Shown piece after piece: positions 20,750 to 30,584 of a DNA stretch of 64,000 bases. This DNA comes from Salinicola lusitanus (GTDB lineage: Bacteria > Pseudomonadota > Gammaproteobacteria > Pseudomonadales > Halomonadaceae). The notes beneath the pieces were generated by a model. That model had not been told where the DNA came from and ran no database searches. It saw nothing but the letters and a program-made list of their open reading frames with translations. Numbering within the stretch: position 1 is the stretch's first letter; each line of letters starts with the position of its first letter. The position numbers were made by a program, and so were the translations under genes. The DNA is taken from the NCBI RefSeq assembly GCF_003206045.1, contig NZ_PZJM01000010.1, positions 35,127 to 99,126 of the forward strand. Reading direction: 5' to 3'.

Positions 20750-21505
20750 ATGCCTGAAGTCATCGATCGACCCAGCAAGCCCAATGAGCGTAGCGACAAG
20801 TCGAAGTACAAGCGCATATTGTTGAAGCTCTCGGGCGAGGCGCTGACGGGGGAGCAGGATTTCGGTATCGACCCCAAGGTGCTCGATCGCATGGCGCTGG
20901 AAATCGGCCAGCTGGTGGGGATCGGTGTCCAGGTCGGCATCGTCATCGGCGGCGGCAACCTGTTCCGGGGTGCAGCGCTGCACGCAGCGGGCATGGAGCG
21001 GGTCACCGGTGACCACATGGGGATGCTGGCCACGGTGATGAACGCCCTGGCGATGCGCGATGCGCTGGAACGTTCCAATATCCGCTCGCGAGTGATGTCG
21101 GCAATCCCCATGAGCGGGGTCGTCGAACACTACGATCGGCGCACCGCGATCCGTTACCTCACTTCTGGCGACGTGGTCATCTTCTCTGCCGGTACGGGCA
21201 ATCCCTTCTTCACGACCGACTCGGCCGCCTGTCTGCGGGGCATCGAGATCGACGCCAACGTCGTGGTCAAGGCCACCAAGGTCGATGGTGTCTACGACAA
21301 GGATCCGGTCAAGCATCCGGAAGCCGTCAAGTACGAGCGTTTGAGTTACGATGATGTGCTGGACCAGAAGCTCGGGGTGATGGATTTGACCGCTATCTGC
21401 CTGGTACGGGACCATGACATGCCGGTTCGCGTCTTCGACATGACCAAGCCCGGGGCGCTGTTGAATCTGGTGGTCGGTGGGCGAGAAGGCACGCTGATTG
21501 ATTGA
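20750..21505 (+). CDS. pyrH: Uridylate kinase
   Basis: UMP kinase of the amino-acid-kinase fold, phosphorylating UMP to UDP in pyrimidine synthesis. Motifs seen are [13 protein letters not shown], the glycine-rich [29 protein letters not shown], and [20 protein letters not shown] followed by [12 protein letters not shown] chose the ATG at 20750 (MPEVIDRPS), with AGGAGAG just upstream, giving 251 residues; the 19 preceding in-frame codons lack a ribosome site. The short charged N terminus before the kinase fold is a modest extension over the E. coli protein. It is followed by frr after 10 bases. Confidence 0.97.
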   Translation: MPEVIDRPSKPNERSDKSKYKRILLKLSGEALTGEQDFGIDPKVLDRMALEIGQLVGIGVQVGIVIGGGNLFRGAALHAAGMERVTGDHMGMLATVMNALAMRDALERSNIRSRVMSAIPMSGVVEHYDRRTAIRYLTSGDVVIFSAGTGNPFFTTDSAACLRGIEIDANVVVKATKVDGVYDKDPVKHPEAVKYERLSYDDVLDQKLGVMDLTAICLVRDHDMPVRVFDMTKPGALLNLVVGGREGTLID

Positions 21506-21515
21506 GGTTTAGGAC

Positions 21516-22073
21516 ATGATCGACGATATCAAGAAAGACGCTGGCGCACGCATGCAAAAGAGCCTGGATGCGCTTCAGAGCAATTTCCACAAGATCCGCA
21601 CCGGCCGGGCGCACCCGAGCATACTGGATGCGGTGATGGTGGAGTACTACGGCAGTCAGATGCCGATCAACCAGGTCGCCAACATTACGATCGAGGATGC
21701 TCGGACGCTGGCCGTGACGCCGTGGGAACGCCCGATGGTGCCGAAAGTCGAGAAGGCGATCATGACCGCCGATCTCGGGCTCAATCCGGCCACCGCCGGC
21801 AACGTGATCCGCGTGCCGATGCCGCCGCTGACCGAGGAGACGCGGCGCAACTATATCAAGCAGGCGCGTGCCGAGGCCGAAAACGCCAAGGTTGCGATCC
21901 GCAGTATTCGCCGCGACGCCAATGGCGATCTCAAGACGTTGCTCAAGGACAAGGAGATCACCGAGGATGACGAGCGTCGCGGAGAAGAGGAAATCCAGAA
22001 GTTGACCGACAAGCACGTCAGCGAGATCGATCGGCTGCTGGAAACCAAGGAACATGACCTGATGCAGGTATGA
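21516..22073 (+). CDS. frr: Ribosome-recycling factor
   Basis: A 185-residue protein that, with EF-G, splits post-termination ribosomes. The family N-terminal helix [31 protein letters not shown] region is clear, as is the turn [19 protein letters not shown]; the usual RKELVK position reads RRNYIK here. The final [20 protein letters not shown] is typical. The ATG at 21516 follows GAGG in TTGAGGTTTAGGAC, 10 bases after the pyrH stop codon, indicating co-transcription. Confidence 0.97.
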   Translation: MIDDIKKDAGARMQKSLDALQSNFHKIRTGRAHPSILDAVMVEYYGSQMPINQVANITIEDARTLAVTPWERPMVPKVEKAIMTADLGLNPATAGNVIRVPMPPLTEETRRNYIKQARAEAENAKVAIRSIRRDANGDLKTLLKDKEITEDDERRGEEEIQKLTDKHVSEIDRLLETKEHDLMQV

Positions 22074-22136
22074 GGGTTCGGGCGCTCGATGGCTTCGGCA
22101 TGCGGGCGCCGCCACCCACCTGTCTTGCGAGCTATC

Positions 22137-22898
22137 ATGACAGACACGCAGTCGCGTGACGTCCAAGCGATGCCGTCGATGCCCCGCCATGTGGCGATCA
22201 TCATGGATGGCAACAATCGCTGGGCGCGCGCCAGAGGGCTCTCCAGCGCACAGGGACATCGCGCTGGCGTGGAGTCGTTGCGCGCCGTCATTCGACGGGC
22301 GGCGGAGCAGCACATCGAGACCCTGACACTATTCGCCTTCTCGAGCGAGAACTGGCGTCGTCCTTCGGCGGAGGTCGGTGCGCTGATGGAACTTTTCATG
22401 CTGGTGCTCAAGCGCGAGGTGAAGAGGCTTCATGAGAACGGTATCCGCCTGAGCATCATCGGCGATCGCCGCCGCTTCTCGTCGTCCCTGCAGAAGCACA
22501 TGAGTCGTGCCGAGGCGTTGACCCGCGACAATTCCGGGATGCATCTCGTCGTGGCTGCCAACTATGGCGGGCGCTGGGACATCGCCTCCGCCGCGCAGCG
22601 GCTGGCGCGCAAGGTCGCCGATGGGCTCATCACTCCCGAGGCCGTGGATGAAGCGGCGTTGGACCGCGAGGTGTGCCTGAGCCAGGAGTCGCCCATCGAT
22701 CTGTGCATCCGCACCAGTGGAGAACAGCGGATCTCCAACTTCCTGCTGTGGCAGCTTGCCTACGCGGAGTTCGTGTTTGCCCCGGAACTCTGGCCCGATT
22801 TCGATGGGGCCGCCTTCGATGCCGCACTCGAGGCGTTCCAGCAGCGCCAGCGCCGTTTCGGCATGAGCCAGCAGCAGGTCGAGGTTCAGGGTGCTTAA
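22137..22898 (+). CDS. uppS: Undecaprenyl diphosphate synthase
   Basis: Cis-prenyltransferase that makes the C55 carrier lipid for peptidoglycan and other envelope polymers. Motifs are HVAIIMDGNNRWA (catalytic Asp), FAFSSENWRRP, and the substrate-binding SPIDLCIRTSGEQRISNFLL. The first motif reads MDGNNRWA where many homologues have MDGNGRWA. The start at 22137 (MTDTQSRD) is chosen by homology length (253 residues) and has only a weak ribosome site. It overlaps cdsA by 8 bases. Confidence 0.95.
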   Translation: MTDTQSRDVQAMPSMPRHVAIIMDGNNRWARARGLSSAQGHRAGVESLRAVIRRAAEQHIETLTLFAFSSENWRRPSAEVGALMELFMLVLKREVKRLHENGIRLSIIGDRRRFSSSLQKHMSRAEALTRDNSGMHLVVAANYGGRWDIASAAQRLARKVADGLITPEAVDEAALDREVCLSQESPIDLCIRTSGEQRISNFLLWQLAYAEFVFAPELWPDFDGAAFDAALEAFQQRQRRFGMSQQQVEVQGA

Positions 22899-23691
22899 AC
22901 AACGGATACTGACGGCGCTGGTACTGGCGCCACTGGCTCTCGGCGGCCTGTTCGGCCTCTCCGGGGCCGGCTTCGCCGCCTTCACCGCGTTCGTGCTGCT
23001 GCTCGGGGCCTGGGAGTGGGCGCGCCTGGCCGGATTCGACGAGGTCAAGCCGCGACTGCTCTACACTCTCGGCCTCGGTTTGCTGCTGGTGATCGCATGG
23101 TGGTCGGGGTGGACCGAGGCGCGTTGGCCGCTATGGGCTGGCGCGCTCGGCTGGTTGGCCAACGCCTGGTGGGTCTCTCGCTATCCCGGCGCCACCGGGC
23201 AGTGGCAGCCTCCGGTGGTGCGCCTGTGCATGGGCGTGTGGGTGCTGCTGCCTTGCTGGGTCGGGCTGTACCAACTTCGGCAGCAGGGTAGCGAGTGGTT
23301 GCTGTTCGTGTTGCTGCTGGTCTGGGTGGCGGATATCGGGGCCTACTTTGCCGGGCGCCGTTACGGCCGTCGCAAGCTGGCGCCGAGCGTCAGTCCGGGC
23401 AAATCGTGGGAGGGCGTCTATGGCGGCTGGGTCGCGGTCGCGCTGCTGGTGCTCGTCTACACGGTGTGGCTGGCGCTTGACCCCGGTCAGGCGCTGGCCC
23501 TGCTGATCGTCGCGCTGGTGGTCGCTTTCATCTCCGTCGTCGGAGACCTGCTCGAGAGCATGCTCAAGCGTTTTCGTGGCTTGAAGGACTCCAGTCACCT
23601 GCTGCCGGGCCACGGTGGCATCCTCGATCGTATCGACAGCTTGACGGCTGCCGTACCTCTCTTCGCTTTGATCCGCCCCTGGCTGGGATAG
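22891..23691 (+). CDS. cdsA: Phosphatidate cytidylyltransferase
   Basis: Integral membrane enzyme making CDP-diacylglycerol from phosphatidate and CTP, the branch point of phospholipid synthesis. The 266-residue protein has multiple hydrophobic helices and the CDP-transferase signature region [20 protein letters not shown] followed by [14 protein letters not shown]. It starts with GTG at 22891, preceded by GAGG and lying inside the last codons of uppS, so translation is probably coupled. Confidence 0.96.
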   Translation: MLKQRILTALVLAPLALGGLFGLSGAGFAAFTAFVLLLGAWEWARLAGFDEVKPRLLYTLGLGLLLVIAWWSGWTEARWPLWAGALGWLANAWWVSRYPGATGQWQPPVVRLCMGVWVLLPCWVGLYQLRQQGSEWLLFVLLLVWVADIGAYFAGRRYGRRKLAPSVSPGKSWEGVYGGWVAVALLVLVYTVWLALDPGQALALLIVALVVAFISVVGDLLESMLKRFRGLKDSSHLLPGHGGILDRIDSLTAAVPLFALIRPWLG

Positions 23692-23698
23692 CACATCG

Positions 23699-24919
23699 AT
23701 GTCTTCCTCTTCCTGCAAGGTCACACTGCTGGGCGCGACCGGTTCCATCGGTCGCAGCACGCTGGACGTGATCGCTCGACACGCCGATCGCTATCAGCTT
23801 CACGCGGTGACCGCCCAGCGTTCCCGCGAGGCGCTGCTCGAGATCTGCTTGCGGTTCGAGCCGCAGAGGGCGGTGATCGGCTCGTCGCAGGATGCCGAAT
23901 GGCTCCGCTCCCGACTGCGGGAAGCCCGGTTGACGCAGATCGACGTCTCCCACGGAGAGGCGGCCCTGGTGGAAGTGTCGCGAGCGGCCGAAGTGGACGT
24001 GGTGATGGCGGCGATCATGGGGGCGGCAGGGTTGATGCCGACACTGGCGGCAGTAGAGGCGGGCAAACGCGTGCTGCTGGCCAACAAGGAAGCGTTGGTG
24101 ATGTCCGGCGGATTGTTCATGGACGCCGTCTCGCGTCATGACGCCACGCTTTTACCCATCGACTCGGAACATAATGCCATCTATCAGTGTCTTCCTATGC
24201 AGCGTGACGGTCGCCATCGCGAGCTGACTCGTGACGGCGTATCGCGGCTGTGGCTGACGGCCTCGGGAGGACCGTTTCGAACCTGGTCGCTCGAGGCGCT
24301 GGAAGACGTCACGCCCGCCCAGGCGTGTGCGCATCCCAACTGGTCGATGGGGCGCAAGATATCCGTCGACAGCGCCACCATGATGAACAAGGGCCTCGAG
24401 TTGATCGAGGCGTGCTGGCTGTTCGATACGGCGCCCGCGCAGGTCGAGGTGGTGGTTCATCCTCAGAGCATCGTGCATTCGATGGTCGGGTATGCCGATG
24501 GCTCGGTGCTGGCGCAGATGGGCAATCCCGACATGCGTACGCCGATCGCCTACGGTCTGGCCTGGCCCTCGAGGCTCGAGGCCGGTGTCGAGCCGCTGGA
24601 TCTGTTCGCGATATCGCGTCTCGACTTCGAGGCCCCGGATGAGGTTCGCTTCCCCTGTCTGCGGCTGGCCCGGGAGGCAATGGAAGCCGGTGGCACGGTA
24701 CCGGCGACCCTCAACGCCGCCAATGAAGTGGCGGTGCAGGCGTTCCTCGACGGGGAGCTCTCCTTCCCCGGAATCGCCAAGCTGGTGGAGGCCACGCTCG
24801 AGGCGACCGAGAGGCGAGCGGCGGATTCGCTCGACGTGATATTGTGCGAGGATGCGCGGGCGCGGCGGTCGGCCGAGCACCTGCTGCATCAACGGTCTTT
24901 CCACAGGGGGCGGGCGTGA
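23699..24919 (+). CDS. dxr: 1-deoxy-D-xylulose 5-phosphate reductoisomerase
   Basis: Second enzyme of the MEP isoprenoid pathway, forming MEP from DXP with NADPH. The 406-residue protein shows the N-terminal NADPH-binding [16 protein letters not shown], the metal and substrate region [45 protein letters not shown] and the C-terminal [16 protein letters not shown]. It starts 7 bases after cdsA and its stop codon shares a base with the rseP start. It feeds the same isoprenoid route as uppS upstream. Confidence 0.97.
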   Translation: MSSSSCKVTLLGATGSIGRSTLDVIARHADRYQLHAVTAQRSREALLEICLRFEPQRAVIGSSQDAEWLRSRLREARLTQIDVSHGEAALVEVSRAAEVDVVMAAIMGAAGLMPTLAAVEAGKRVLLANKEALVMSGGLFMDAVSRHDATLLPIDSEHNAIYQCLPMQRDGRHRELTRDGVSRLWLTASGGPFRTWSLEALEDVTPAQACAHPNWSMGRKISVDSATMMNKGLELIEACWLFDTAPAQVEVVVHPQSIVHSMVGYADGSVLAQMGNPDMRTPIAYGLAWPSRLEAGVEPLDLFAISRLDFEAPDEVRFPCLRLAREAMEAGGTVPATLNAANEVAVQAFLDGELSFPGIAKLVEATLEATERRAADSLDVILCEDARARRSAEHLLHQRSFHRGRA

Positions 24920-26274
24920 TGGACACGATCCAGAACGTACTGGCGGTCATCGTCGTACTCGGCCTGCTGATCACGTTCCACGAGTTCGGGCACTTCTGGG
25001 TGGCCCGACGCTGTGGCGTGAAGGTCTTGCGCTTCTCGGTAGGATTCGGCAAGCCGCTATGGTCGCGCTTCGATCGCCACGGGACGGAATACGCCATTGC
25101 CGCCATTCCGCTCGGTGGTTACGTCAAGATGCTCGACGAGCGCGAAGGCCCGGTGGCGCCGGCAGAGCAGGCCCAGGCTTTCAATCGCAAGAGCGTCTGG
25201 GCGAGAATCGCGATCGTGGCGGCGGGGCCGATCGCCAATTTCCTGTTGGCTGTGGTCGCTTACTGGGCGCTGTTCGTCTACGGTGCCACCACCGTGGCCC
25301 CGGTGATCGGCGAGGTGAAGCCGGATTCCCTGGCTGCCCAGGGCGGGTTGCACAGTGGACAGGAGATCGTCAGTGTCGACGGGCGCGAGACGCCGTCCTG
25401 GAATGAGGTCAATCTGCAGCTGATCGCGGCGATCGGTGCCAGCGGCGAACTGGAGATCACGACCCGGGATCCTTCGGGCGGTGCGACCCGAACTCACGCC
25501 GTGCCCGTTCAGCAGTGGCTGGTGCGCCAGGACCCGCCGCAGCCGATGTCGTCGCTCGGTATCACGCCATGGCGCCCCGAGGTGCCAGCGGTGCTGGGGC
25601 GGGTGCTCGAAGAGAGCCCGGCGGGTCGTTCCGGATTGCAGGCCGGGGATCGCATCGTCAGTGTCGATGGTGAGCCGGTTGGCGACTGGGTCGCGTTCGT
25701 CGATGCGGTGCGCAGCCATCCCGGCGCCAAGCTGTCACTGGAGGTCGAGCGGGACGGCATGACCCGCAGCGTCACGCTGACGCCGGAGGCGAGGCAGACC
25801 GAGGATGGCGAGGAGATCGGTTACGTGGGCGCCGCGTCGCAGGCGGTCGAGTGGCCCGAGTCCTACCGGCGCGAGATTCGCTATGGGCCGTTGGCGGCGG
25901 TGGGGCAGGCGCTGAACAAGACCGGCGAGATGACCTGGCTGACGGCGGACTCGATTCGCAAGATGATCGTCGGCTGGATTTCGCCCTCGAACCTCTCCGG
26001 ACCGATCACCATCGCGCGCATCGCCGGTGATTCGGCGCGCAGCGGCGTCGAGACGTTCATCGGCTTCCTGGCCTATCTGTCGATCAGCCTGGGCGTGCTG
26101 AACCTGCTGCCGATCCCGGTGCTCGATGGCGGTCATCTGGTCTACTACCTGATCGAGCTCGTCAGGGGGAAGCCGGTCTCGGAAACGGCCCAGGCCGTGG
26201 GCTTGCGGGTTGGCGTGGCGTTGGTGGGGTGTTTGATGGTGATGGCGCTCTACTTCGATTTGATGCGGCTTTGA
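24919..26274 (+). CDS. rseP: RIP metalloprotease RseP
   Basis: Inner-membrane site-2 protease that cleaves RseA-type anti-sigma factors and signal-peptide remnants. The zinc motif HEFGHFW is near residues 22-28, the family LDG motif is in NLLPIPVLDGGHLVYYL near the C terminus, and two PDZ domains lie between (GEVKPDSLAAQGGLHSGQ and VLEESPAGRSGLQAGDR). The ATG at 24919 overlaps the dxr stop codon as TGATG and has AGGGGG upstream, giving 451 residues. The adjacent genes bamA and skp belong to the same envelope-homeostasis function. Confidence 0.96.
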   Translation: MDTIQNVLAVIVVLGLLITFHEFGHFWVARRCGVKVLRFSVGFGKPLWSRFDRHGTEYAIAAIPLGGYVKMLDEREGPVAPAEQAQAFNRKSVWARIAIVAAGPIANFLLAVVAYWALFVYGATTVAPVIGEVKPDSLAAQGGLHSGQEIVSVDGRETPSWNEVNLQLIAAIGASGELEITTRDPSGGATRTHAVPVQQWLVRQDPPQPMSSLGITPWRPEVPAVLGRVLEESPAGRSGLQAGDRIVSVDGEPVGDWVAFVDAVRSHPGAKLSLEVERDGMTRSVTLTPEARQTEDGEEIGYVGAASQAVEWPESYRREIRYGPLAAVGQALNKTGEMTWLTADSIRKMIVGWISPSNLSGPITIARIAGDSARSGVETFIGFLAYLSISLGVLNLLPIPVLDGGHLVYYLIELVRGKPVSETAQAVGLRVGVALVGCLMVMALYFDLMRL

Positions 26275-26357
26275 CGACGGGACGCCGTTGCCGGGCGGCC
26301 TGACGGCGCCGGGAACACCGGTGCCCGGGAAGACCCCATGAGTGGTGAGCGACGAGC

Positions 26358-26385
26358 TTGTCAGTCGTAGGGAGAAATGTATAAG
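26358..26385 (+). promoter_or_regulatory. Candidate sigma-70 promoter for bamA
   Basis: TTGTCA (26358-26363), 16-base spacer, TATAAG (26380-26385). Transcription would start near 26392, which supports the bamA start at 26432 rather than an upstream in-frame codon. I found no convincing sigma-E promoter. Confidence 0.6.
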
Positions 26386-26431
26386 GTGCCTGTTCGATAC
26401 GCGGGCGGACCCCACAGAAGCGATTGATTGC

Positions 26432-28771
26432 ATGAAACTCAAGATCATCGGATTGGCAGGATTTCTGCTGGCCAGCTCTCCCGTTGCGCTGGCGGCACCT
26501 TTTGAGATTTCGGATATTCGTGTAGAGGGGCTGCAACGCGTCTCGGCTGCGTCCGTTTTCAACGCATTCCCCGTCAGCGCCGATCAGACGGTCGACGACC
26601 AGCAACTGGGCCAAGCCGCCCAGCAGCTGTTCGACACCGGGCTGTTCGACGACATTCGGCTCTCCCGCGACGGTGACGTACTGATCGTCAACGTGGTCGA
26701 GCGGCCGTCCATCGCCGAGATCAACATCGACGGCAACTCGCAGATATCCGACGACGACCTGCGCAAGGGGCTGACCGACGCCGGGCTGGCCGAAGGCCAG
26801 GTCCTGCAGCGCTCGACCCTGGAGGAGATGCAGCGTGAGCTGGAACGACTCTATCAGTCCCAGGGTCGGTATAGCTCGAACATCAAGACATCCGTCGAGC
26901 AGCTCGAGCGCAACCGGGTTCGGGTCAACATCAATATCAATGAAGGCGAAGTCGCCAAGATTCGCCAGATCAACGTCGTCGGCAACGAGGCGTTCGACGA
27001 CGACACGCTGCGTGATCTGTTCCAGCTCGAGGACAAGCCAGGCTGGTTCTTCGGCTGGTTCTCCGACGACGAGTATTCTCGCGAAGCGCTGTCCGGTGAC
27101 CTGGAGACGCTGCGCTCCTGGTACCTCGATCGCGGCTACGTCAACTTCGCCATCACCTCGACCCAGGTGTCGATCAGCCCGGACAAGTCCCGCATCTTCG
27201 TCACCATCAATGTCGACGAAGGCAAGCGCTACAAGCTCGACAAGATCAACTTCGCCGGCGACCTGAAGATCGACGAGTCCGCCGCCCGGTCACTGGTGAC
27301 CGCCAAGCCTGGCGAGTACTACTCTCAGAGCAAGGTGACCGAATCCTCGGAAGCCCTGCGTCAGAAGCTCGGTGCCGAAGGCTTCGCCTTCGCCAATATT
27401 CAGGCCGTGCCTACCGTCAACGAGGCGGGCGATACGGTGGATCTGACCTTCCGCGTCGATCCGGGACGGCGGGCCTACGTACGCCGGATCAATTTCGAGG
27501 GCAACACCACCACCCAGGATGAGGTGCTGCGCCGCGAAATGGTGCAGATGGAGGGCGCGCCGGCCTCCACCGACCAGATCTCGCAGTCGCGTCAGCGGCT
27601 CGAGCGGCTCGGTTTCTTCAAGCAGGTGGACGTGGATACCCGTCCGGTGGCCGGTGAGCCGGATCAGTTGGACGTCACCTACAACGTCCAGGAGCAGCCG
27701 TCGGGCTCGATCTCGGCGAGTGTCGGTTTCTCGCAGAGCGCTGGCGTGATCTATGGCGCGGCGCTGTCGCAGAGCAACTTCCTCGGCACCGGTAACCGGG
27801 TCAACATCGGTGCGCAGCGAAGCGACACGTTCACCAACATCAACTTCGGCTTCACCGACCCGTACTGGACCCTCGACGGTATCTCGCGTGGTTATAACGT
27901 CTTCTATCGCGAAACCGACTACGAAGACTCCGATATCTCGACCTACTCGACCGACTCCTACGGCGGCAACATCAATTTCGGGTATCCGATCAATGATCTG
28001 TCGCGGCTGAACTTCGGCGTCGGGCTCGAGAACCTGTCGATCGATACCTACGATGACACGCCCTCCGAAATCGTGCGCTACACCGACGACCAGGGCGAGG
28101 ACTTCTTCAACTACAAGCTGACCGCCAGCTGGACTCGCAACAATCTGAACCGCGGGATCATGCCGACCGCCGGCAGCTACCAGCGCGTCTCGCTGGAGAC
28201 CGCGCTGCCCGGGTCGGACGCGGAGTACTACAAGCTGCGCTACCGCGGCCAGAAACTGTTCGAGCTCAACCCCGACTGGTCCGTCAAGTTCAGCAGCAAC
28301 CTGGGCTACGCCGATACGCTGGGCTCCAACGATCCCTACCCGTTCTACGAGAACTTCTACTCGGGCGGCCTGGGTTCGGTGCGTGGCTACACCGGCAACA
28401 CGCTGGGGCCGAAGACCACCGCGCGCAACGATGGCGATGACGATACCCTGGGCGGCAACGTACTGGTCGAGGGCTCCGCGGAGCTGATCTATCCGTTCCC
28501 CTGGGTCGAGGACCGCCGGTCGCTGCAGACCAGCATCTTCCTCGACGGCGGCAATACCTTCCTGACCGATTGCTACCCGGTGGTGGCAGGTGATGGCCCC
28601 TCCAACTGCAACAGCGGGGTCCACCTCGACGATCTGCGCTACAGCGTGGGTCTGGGACTGTCCTGGCTGACGCCAGTGGGGCCGTTGACCTTCAGTGTCG
28701 CCAAGCCGCTGAACGAGAAGGAGGGAGACGATCCACAGGTCTTCCAGTTCTCGCTTGGCCAGACTTTCTAG
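26432..28771 (+). CDS. bamA: Outer membrane protein assembly factor BamA
   Basis: Central subunit of the BAM complex that inserts beta-barrel proteins into the outer membrane. The 779-residue precursor has a signal peptide (MKLKIIGLAGFLLASSPVAL, cleavage before APFE), five POTRA domains in roughly the first 400 mature residues, and a 16-stranded barrel. The loop-6 motif appears as GSVRGYTGNTLGP, and the chain ends in FQFSLGQTF with the terminal aromatic expected for a barrel substrate. The start at 26432 is set by the signal peptide and the promoter at 26358-26385. skp follows after 97 bases. Confidence 0.96.
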   Translation: MKLKIIGLAGFLLASSPVALAAPFEISDIRVEGLQRVSAASVFNAFPVSADQTVDDQQLGQAAQQLFDTGLFDDIRLSRDGDVLIVNVVERPSIAEINIDGNSQISDDDLRKGLTDAGLAEGQVLQRSTLEEMQRELERLYQSQGRYSSNIKTSVEQLERNRVRVNININEGEVAKIRQINVVGNEAFDDDTLRDLFQLEDKPGWFFGWFSDDEYSREALSGDLETLRSWYLDRGYVNFAITSTQVSISPDKSRIFVTINVDEGKRYKLDKINFAGDLKIDESAARSLVTAKPGEYYSQSKVTESSEALRQKLGAEGFAFANIQAVPTVNEAGDTVDLTFRVDPGRRAYVRRINFEGNTTTQDEVLRREMVQMEGAPASTDQISQSRQRLERLGFFKQVDVDTRPVAGEPDQLDVTYNVQEQPSGSISASVGFSQSAGVIYGAALSQSNFLGTGNRVNIGAQRSDTFTNINFGFTDPYWTLDGISRGYNVFYRETDYEDSDISTYSTDSYGGNINFGYPINDLSRLNFGVGLENLSIDTYDDTPSEIVRYTDDQGEDFFNYKLTASWTRNNLNRGIMPTAGSYQRVSLETALPGSDAEYYKLRYRGQKLFELNPDWSVKFSSNLGYADTLGSNDPYPFYENFYSGGLGSVRGYTGNTLGPKTTARNDGDDDTLGGNVLVEGSAELIYPFPWVEDRRSLQTSIFLDGGNTFLTDCYPVVAGDGPSNCNSGVHLDDLRYSVGLGLSWLTPVGPLTFSVAKPLNEKEGDDPQVFQFSLGQTF

Positions 28772-28868
28772 TTCAAGCGCGGTGAGTTCGCGGCGTCCGG
28801 GTGGCGCCGCGAACTCGAATTCAGATGTTCACAGGCAGTAAGTCAGGCTCGTTTCAAGGAGATGCCGC

Positions 28869-29372
28869 ATGCGCAAGATAGCAGGAGTTCTGGGGCTAGG
28901 TTTGTTGACGATGGTTTCCGTTCCGGCGATGGCGACGGAGGTGGGCGTTCTCGATTGGCGCGAAGCGTTGATGTCTTCCAATTCCGCCCAGGCCTCGATG
29001 AACCAGCTGAAGAACCGCATCAGCGCCCAGCAGCAGCAAGCGGAATCACTGAGCCAGGAGCTGCAGCAACTGCAGCAGCGCCTGCAGAAGGATGGCGACG
29101 TGATGTCGGAGTCCGAGCGCAACTCGGTGACCCAGCAACTGCGCCAGAAAGGCGGGCAGTTCCAGCAGTTGCGTGGACAGATCTCGCAGGCGCAGCAGCA
29201 GGCCGAGCAGCAGTACCTGAAAGGGGCCAAGCCCAAGCTGGACCAGGCGATTCAGCGGGTCGTCGACGAGCATGACCTGGATATGGTGGTCGATCGTGAC
29301 GCGGTGGTCTACTCGGGCGACAGTCTCGATATCACCTCCGAAGTGACGAAGATCTTCAATTCGCTCAACTGA
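28869..29372 (+). CDS. skp: Periplasmic chaperone Skp/OmpH
   Basis: A 167-residue periplasmic holdase for unfolded outer-membrane proteins delivered to BAM. It has a signal peptide (MRKIAGVLGLGLLTMVSVPA, cleavage after AMA), then the family start EVGVLDWREAL, and a long Gln-rich coiled-coil region (about residues 45-115) that would form the tentacle. The C-terminal strand region KPKLDQAIQRVVDEHDLDMV closes the trimer body. The ATG at 28869 follows AAGGAG. It lies between bamA and lpxD as in most gammaproteobacteria. Confidence 0.95.
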   Translation: MRKIAGVLGLGLLTMVSVPAMATEVGVLDWREALMSSNSAQASMNQLKNRISAQQQQAESLSQELQQLQQRLQKDGDVMSESERNSVTQQLRQKGGQFQQLRGQISQAQQQAEQQYLKGAKPKLDQAIQRVVDEHDLDMVVDRDAVVYSGDSLDITSEVTKIFNSLN

Positions 29373-29394
29373 TGATTCAATCCGGCGCCCGCTC

Positions 29395-30435
29395 ATGAAG
29401 AGAGAGACTTCCCGCTCTTACACGCTCGGCGAACTCGCCGAGCGTCTGGATGCACGCCTGGTCGGCGACGCGGATCTGCGTGTCGACGGTCTGTCGACGC
29501 TGGCCGATGCCGGTCCGACGGATCTGGCGTTCCTAGCCAACCGGGCGTACCTGAAGTATCTGGCCGCGACCCGGGCCGGTGCCGTTCTGGTGCATCCCGC
29601 CCATGGCGAAAGCTGCCCGTGCCCCCGGCTGGAGCTGGACAATCCCTACCTGGGATACGCCAAGCTGTCGCGGTTGTTCGATCCGCTGGTCAACCAGGCT
29701 CTCCGTGGCGTGCATGCTACGGCCGTGGTCGCGCCGGGTGCCCGGCTTGGCGAGCGCGTCGAGATCGGTGCCCACTGCGTCATCGAGGACGGTGCCGATA
29801 TCGCCGATGACTGCGTGATCGGCGCCGGCAGCTTCATCGGCGCCGACACCACGGTGGGCCGCGGCTCTCGACTGCATGCCAACGTCACGCTGTATCACGG
29901 CGTCATCGTCGGCGACCGCGCCATTCTCCACAGCGGCTGTGTCATCGGCGGGGATGGCTTCGGCTTCGCTCACGATGGCAAGCAGTGGGAGAAGATCGCG
30001 CAGCTGGGTGGCGTCGTGCTGGGCGAAGATGTCGAGGTGGGGAGCTGTTCGAGCATCGATCGTGGCGCGCTGGGAGACACCCTGATCGGCAACGGGGTCA
30101 AGATCGACTCTCAGGTCCAGATCGCCCATAACGTGCAGATCGGCGATCACAGCGCCCTGGCGGGATGTGTAGGCATCGCGGGCTCCACCAAGGTCGGTCG
30201 CCACTGTCTGCTCGGCGGCGGGGTGGGGCTCTCCGGCCATCTGACACTGGCCGACGGGGTTCAGGTGACCGGCATGAGCCTGGTCACCAATTCGATCCTC
30301 GAACCAGGGGTCTACTCTTCCGGTACCGGCTCGATGTCGAACAGTCAGTGGCGGAAGAACGCCGTACGCTTCAAGCAACTCGACGAAATCGCCAAGCGGC
30401 TGACGCGTCTCGAGCGGGATATCCGCGATAGCTGA
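29395..30435 (+). CDS. lpxD: UDP-3-O-(3-hydroxyacyl)glucosamine N-acyltransferase
   Basis: Third step of lipid A synthesis, adding an N-linked hydroxyacyl chain from acyl-ACP. The 346-residue protein has an N-terminal uridine-binding domain (YTLGELAERLDARLVGD) and a left-handed beta-helix of hexapeptide repeats. The catalytic-type His lies in CVIGGDGFGFAHDG or the later QIAHNVQIGDHSALAG. The ribosome site before the ATG at 29395 is weak. It starts 22 bases after skp. Its operon partners fabZ, lpxA and lpxB act in the same pathway. Confidence 0.96.
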   Translation: MKRETSRSYTLGELAERLDARLVGDADLRVDGLSTLADAGPTDLAFLANRAYLKYLAATRAGAVLVHPAHGESCPCPRLELDNPYLGYAKLSRLFDPLVNQALRGVHATAVVAPGARLGERVEIGAHCVIEDGADIADDCVIGAGSFIGADTTVGRGSRLHANVTLYHGVIVGDRAILHSGCVIGGDGFGFAHDGKQWEKIAQLGGVVLGEDVEVGSCSSIDRGALGDTLIGNGVKIDSQVQIAHNVQIGDHSALAGCVGIAGSTKVGRHCLLGGGVGLSGHLTLADGVQVTGMSLVTNSILEPGVYSSGTGSMSNSQWRKNAVRFKQLDEIAKRLTRLERDIRDS

Positions 30436-30495
30436 AGGGCTCGTGGCCCAAGCCCCGTCGCGCGCCGAAAGACTGGCGGACACCCTTTGCGCCTG

Positions 30496-30561
30496 TATAA
30501 TGCCCGCCCACACGGGTGAACGCCGTTTTGCCGCCCCGTGCCTGCCTTCATGGCGGGCATT
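30496..30561 (+). promoter_or_regulatory. fabZ upstream promoter element and overlapping hairpin
   Basis: A perfect TATAAT (30496-30501) with a weak -35 overlaps the left arm of a 10-base inverted repeat AATGCCCGCC (30499-30508) / GGCGGGCATT (30552-30561). An inner CACGGG/CCCGTG (30511-30516, 30535-30540) lies inside it, and a T-rich stretch follows. Transcripts reading through from lpxD would form the full hairpin, whereas transcripts starting here would lack the left arm. Confidence 0.5.
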
Positions 30562-30584
30562 TCGTTATTTCAGAGGTTGTATTG

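Noticed and set aside
26312-26340. GGAACA as a sigma-E -35 upstream of bamA
   Set aside because: No sigma-E-like -10 (TCTGA type) follows at 15-17 bases, whereas a good sigma-70 pair is present at 26358-26385.
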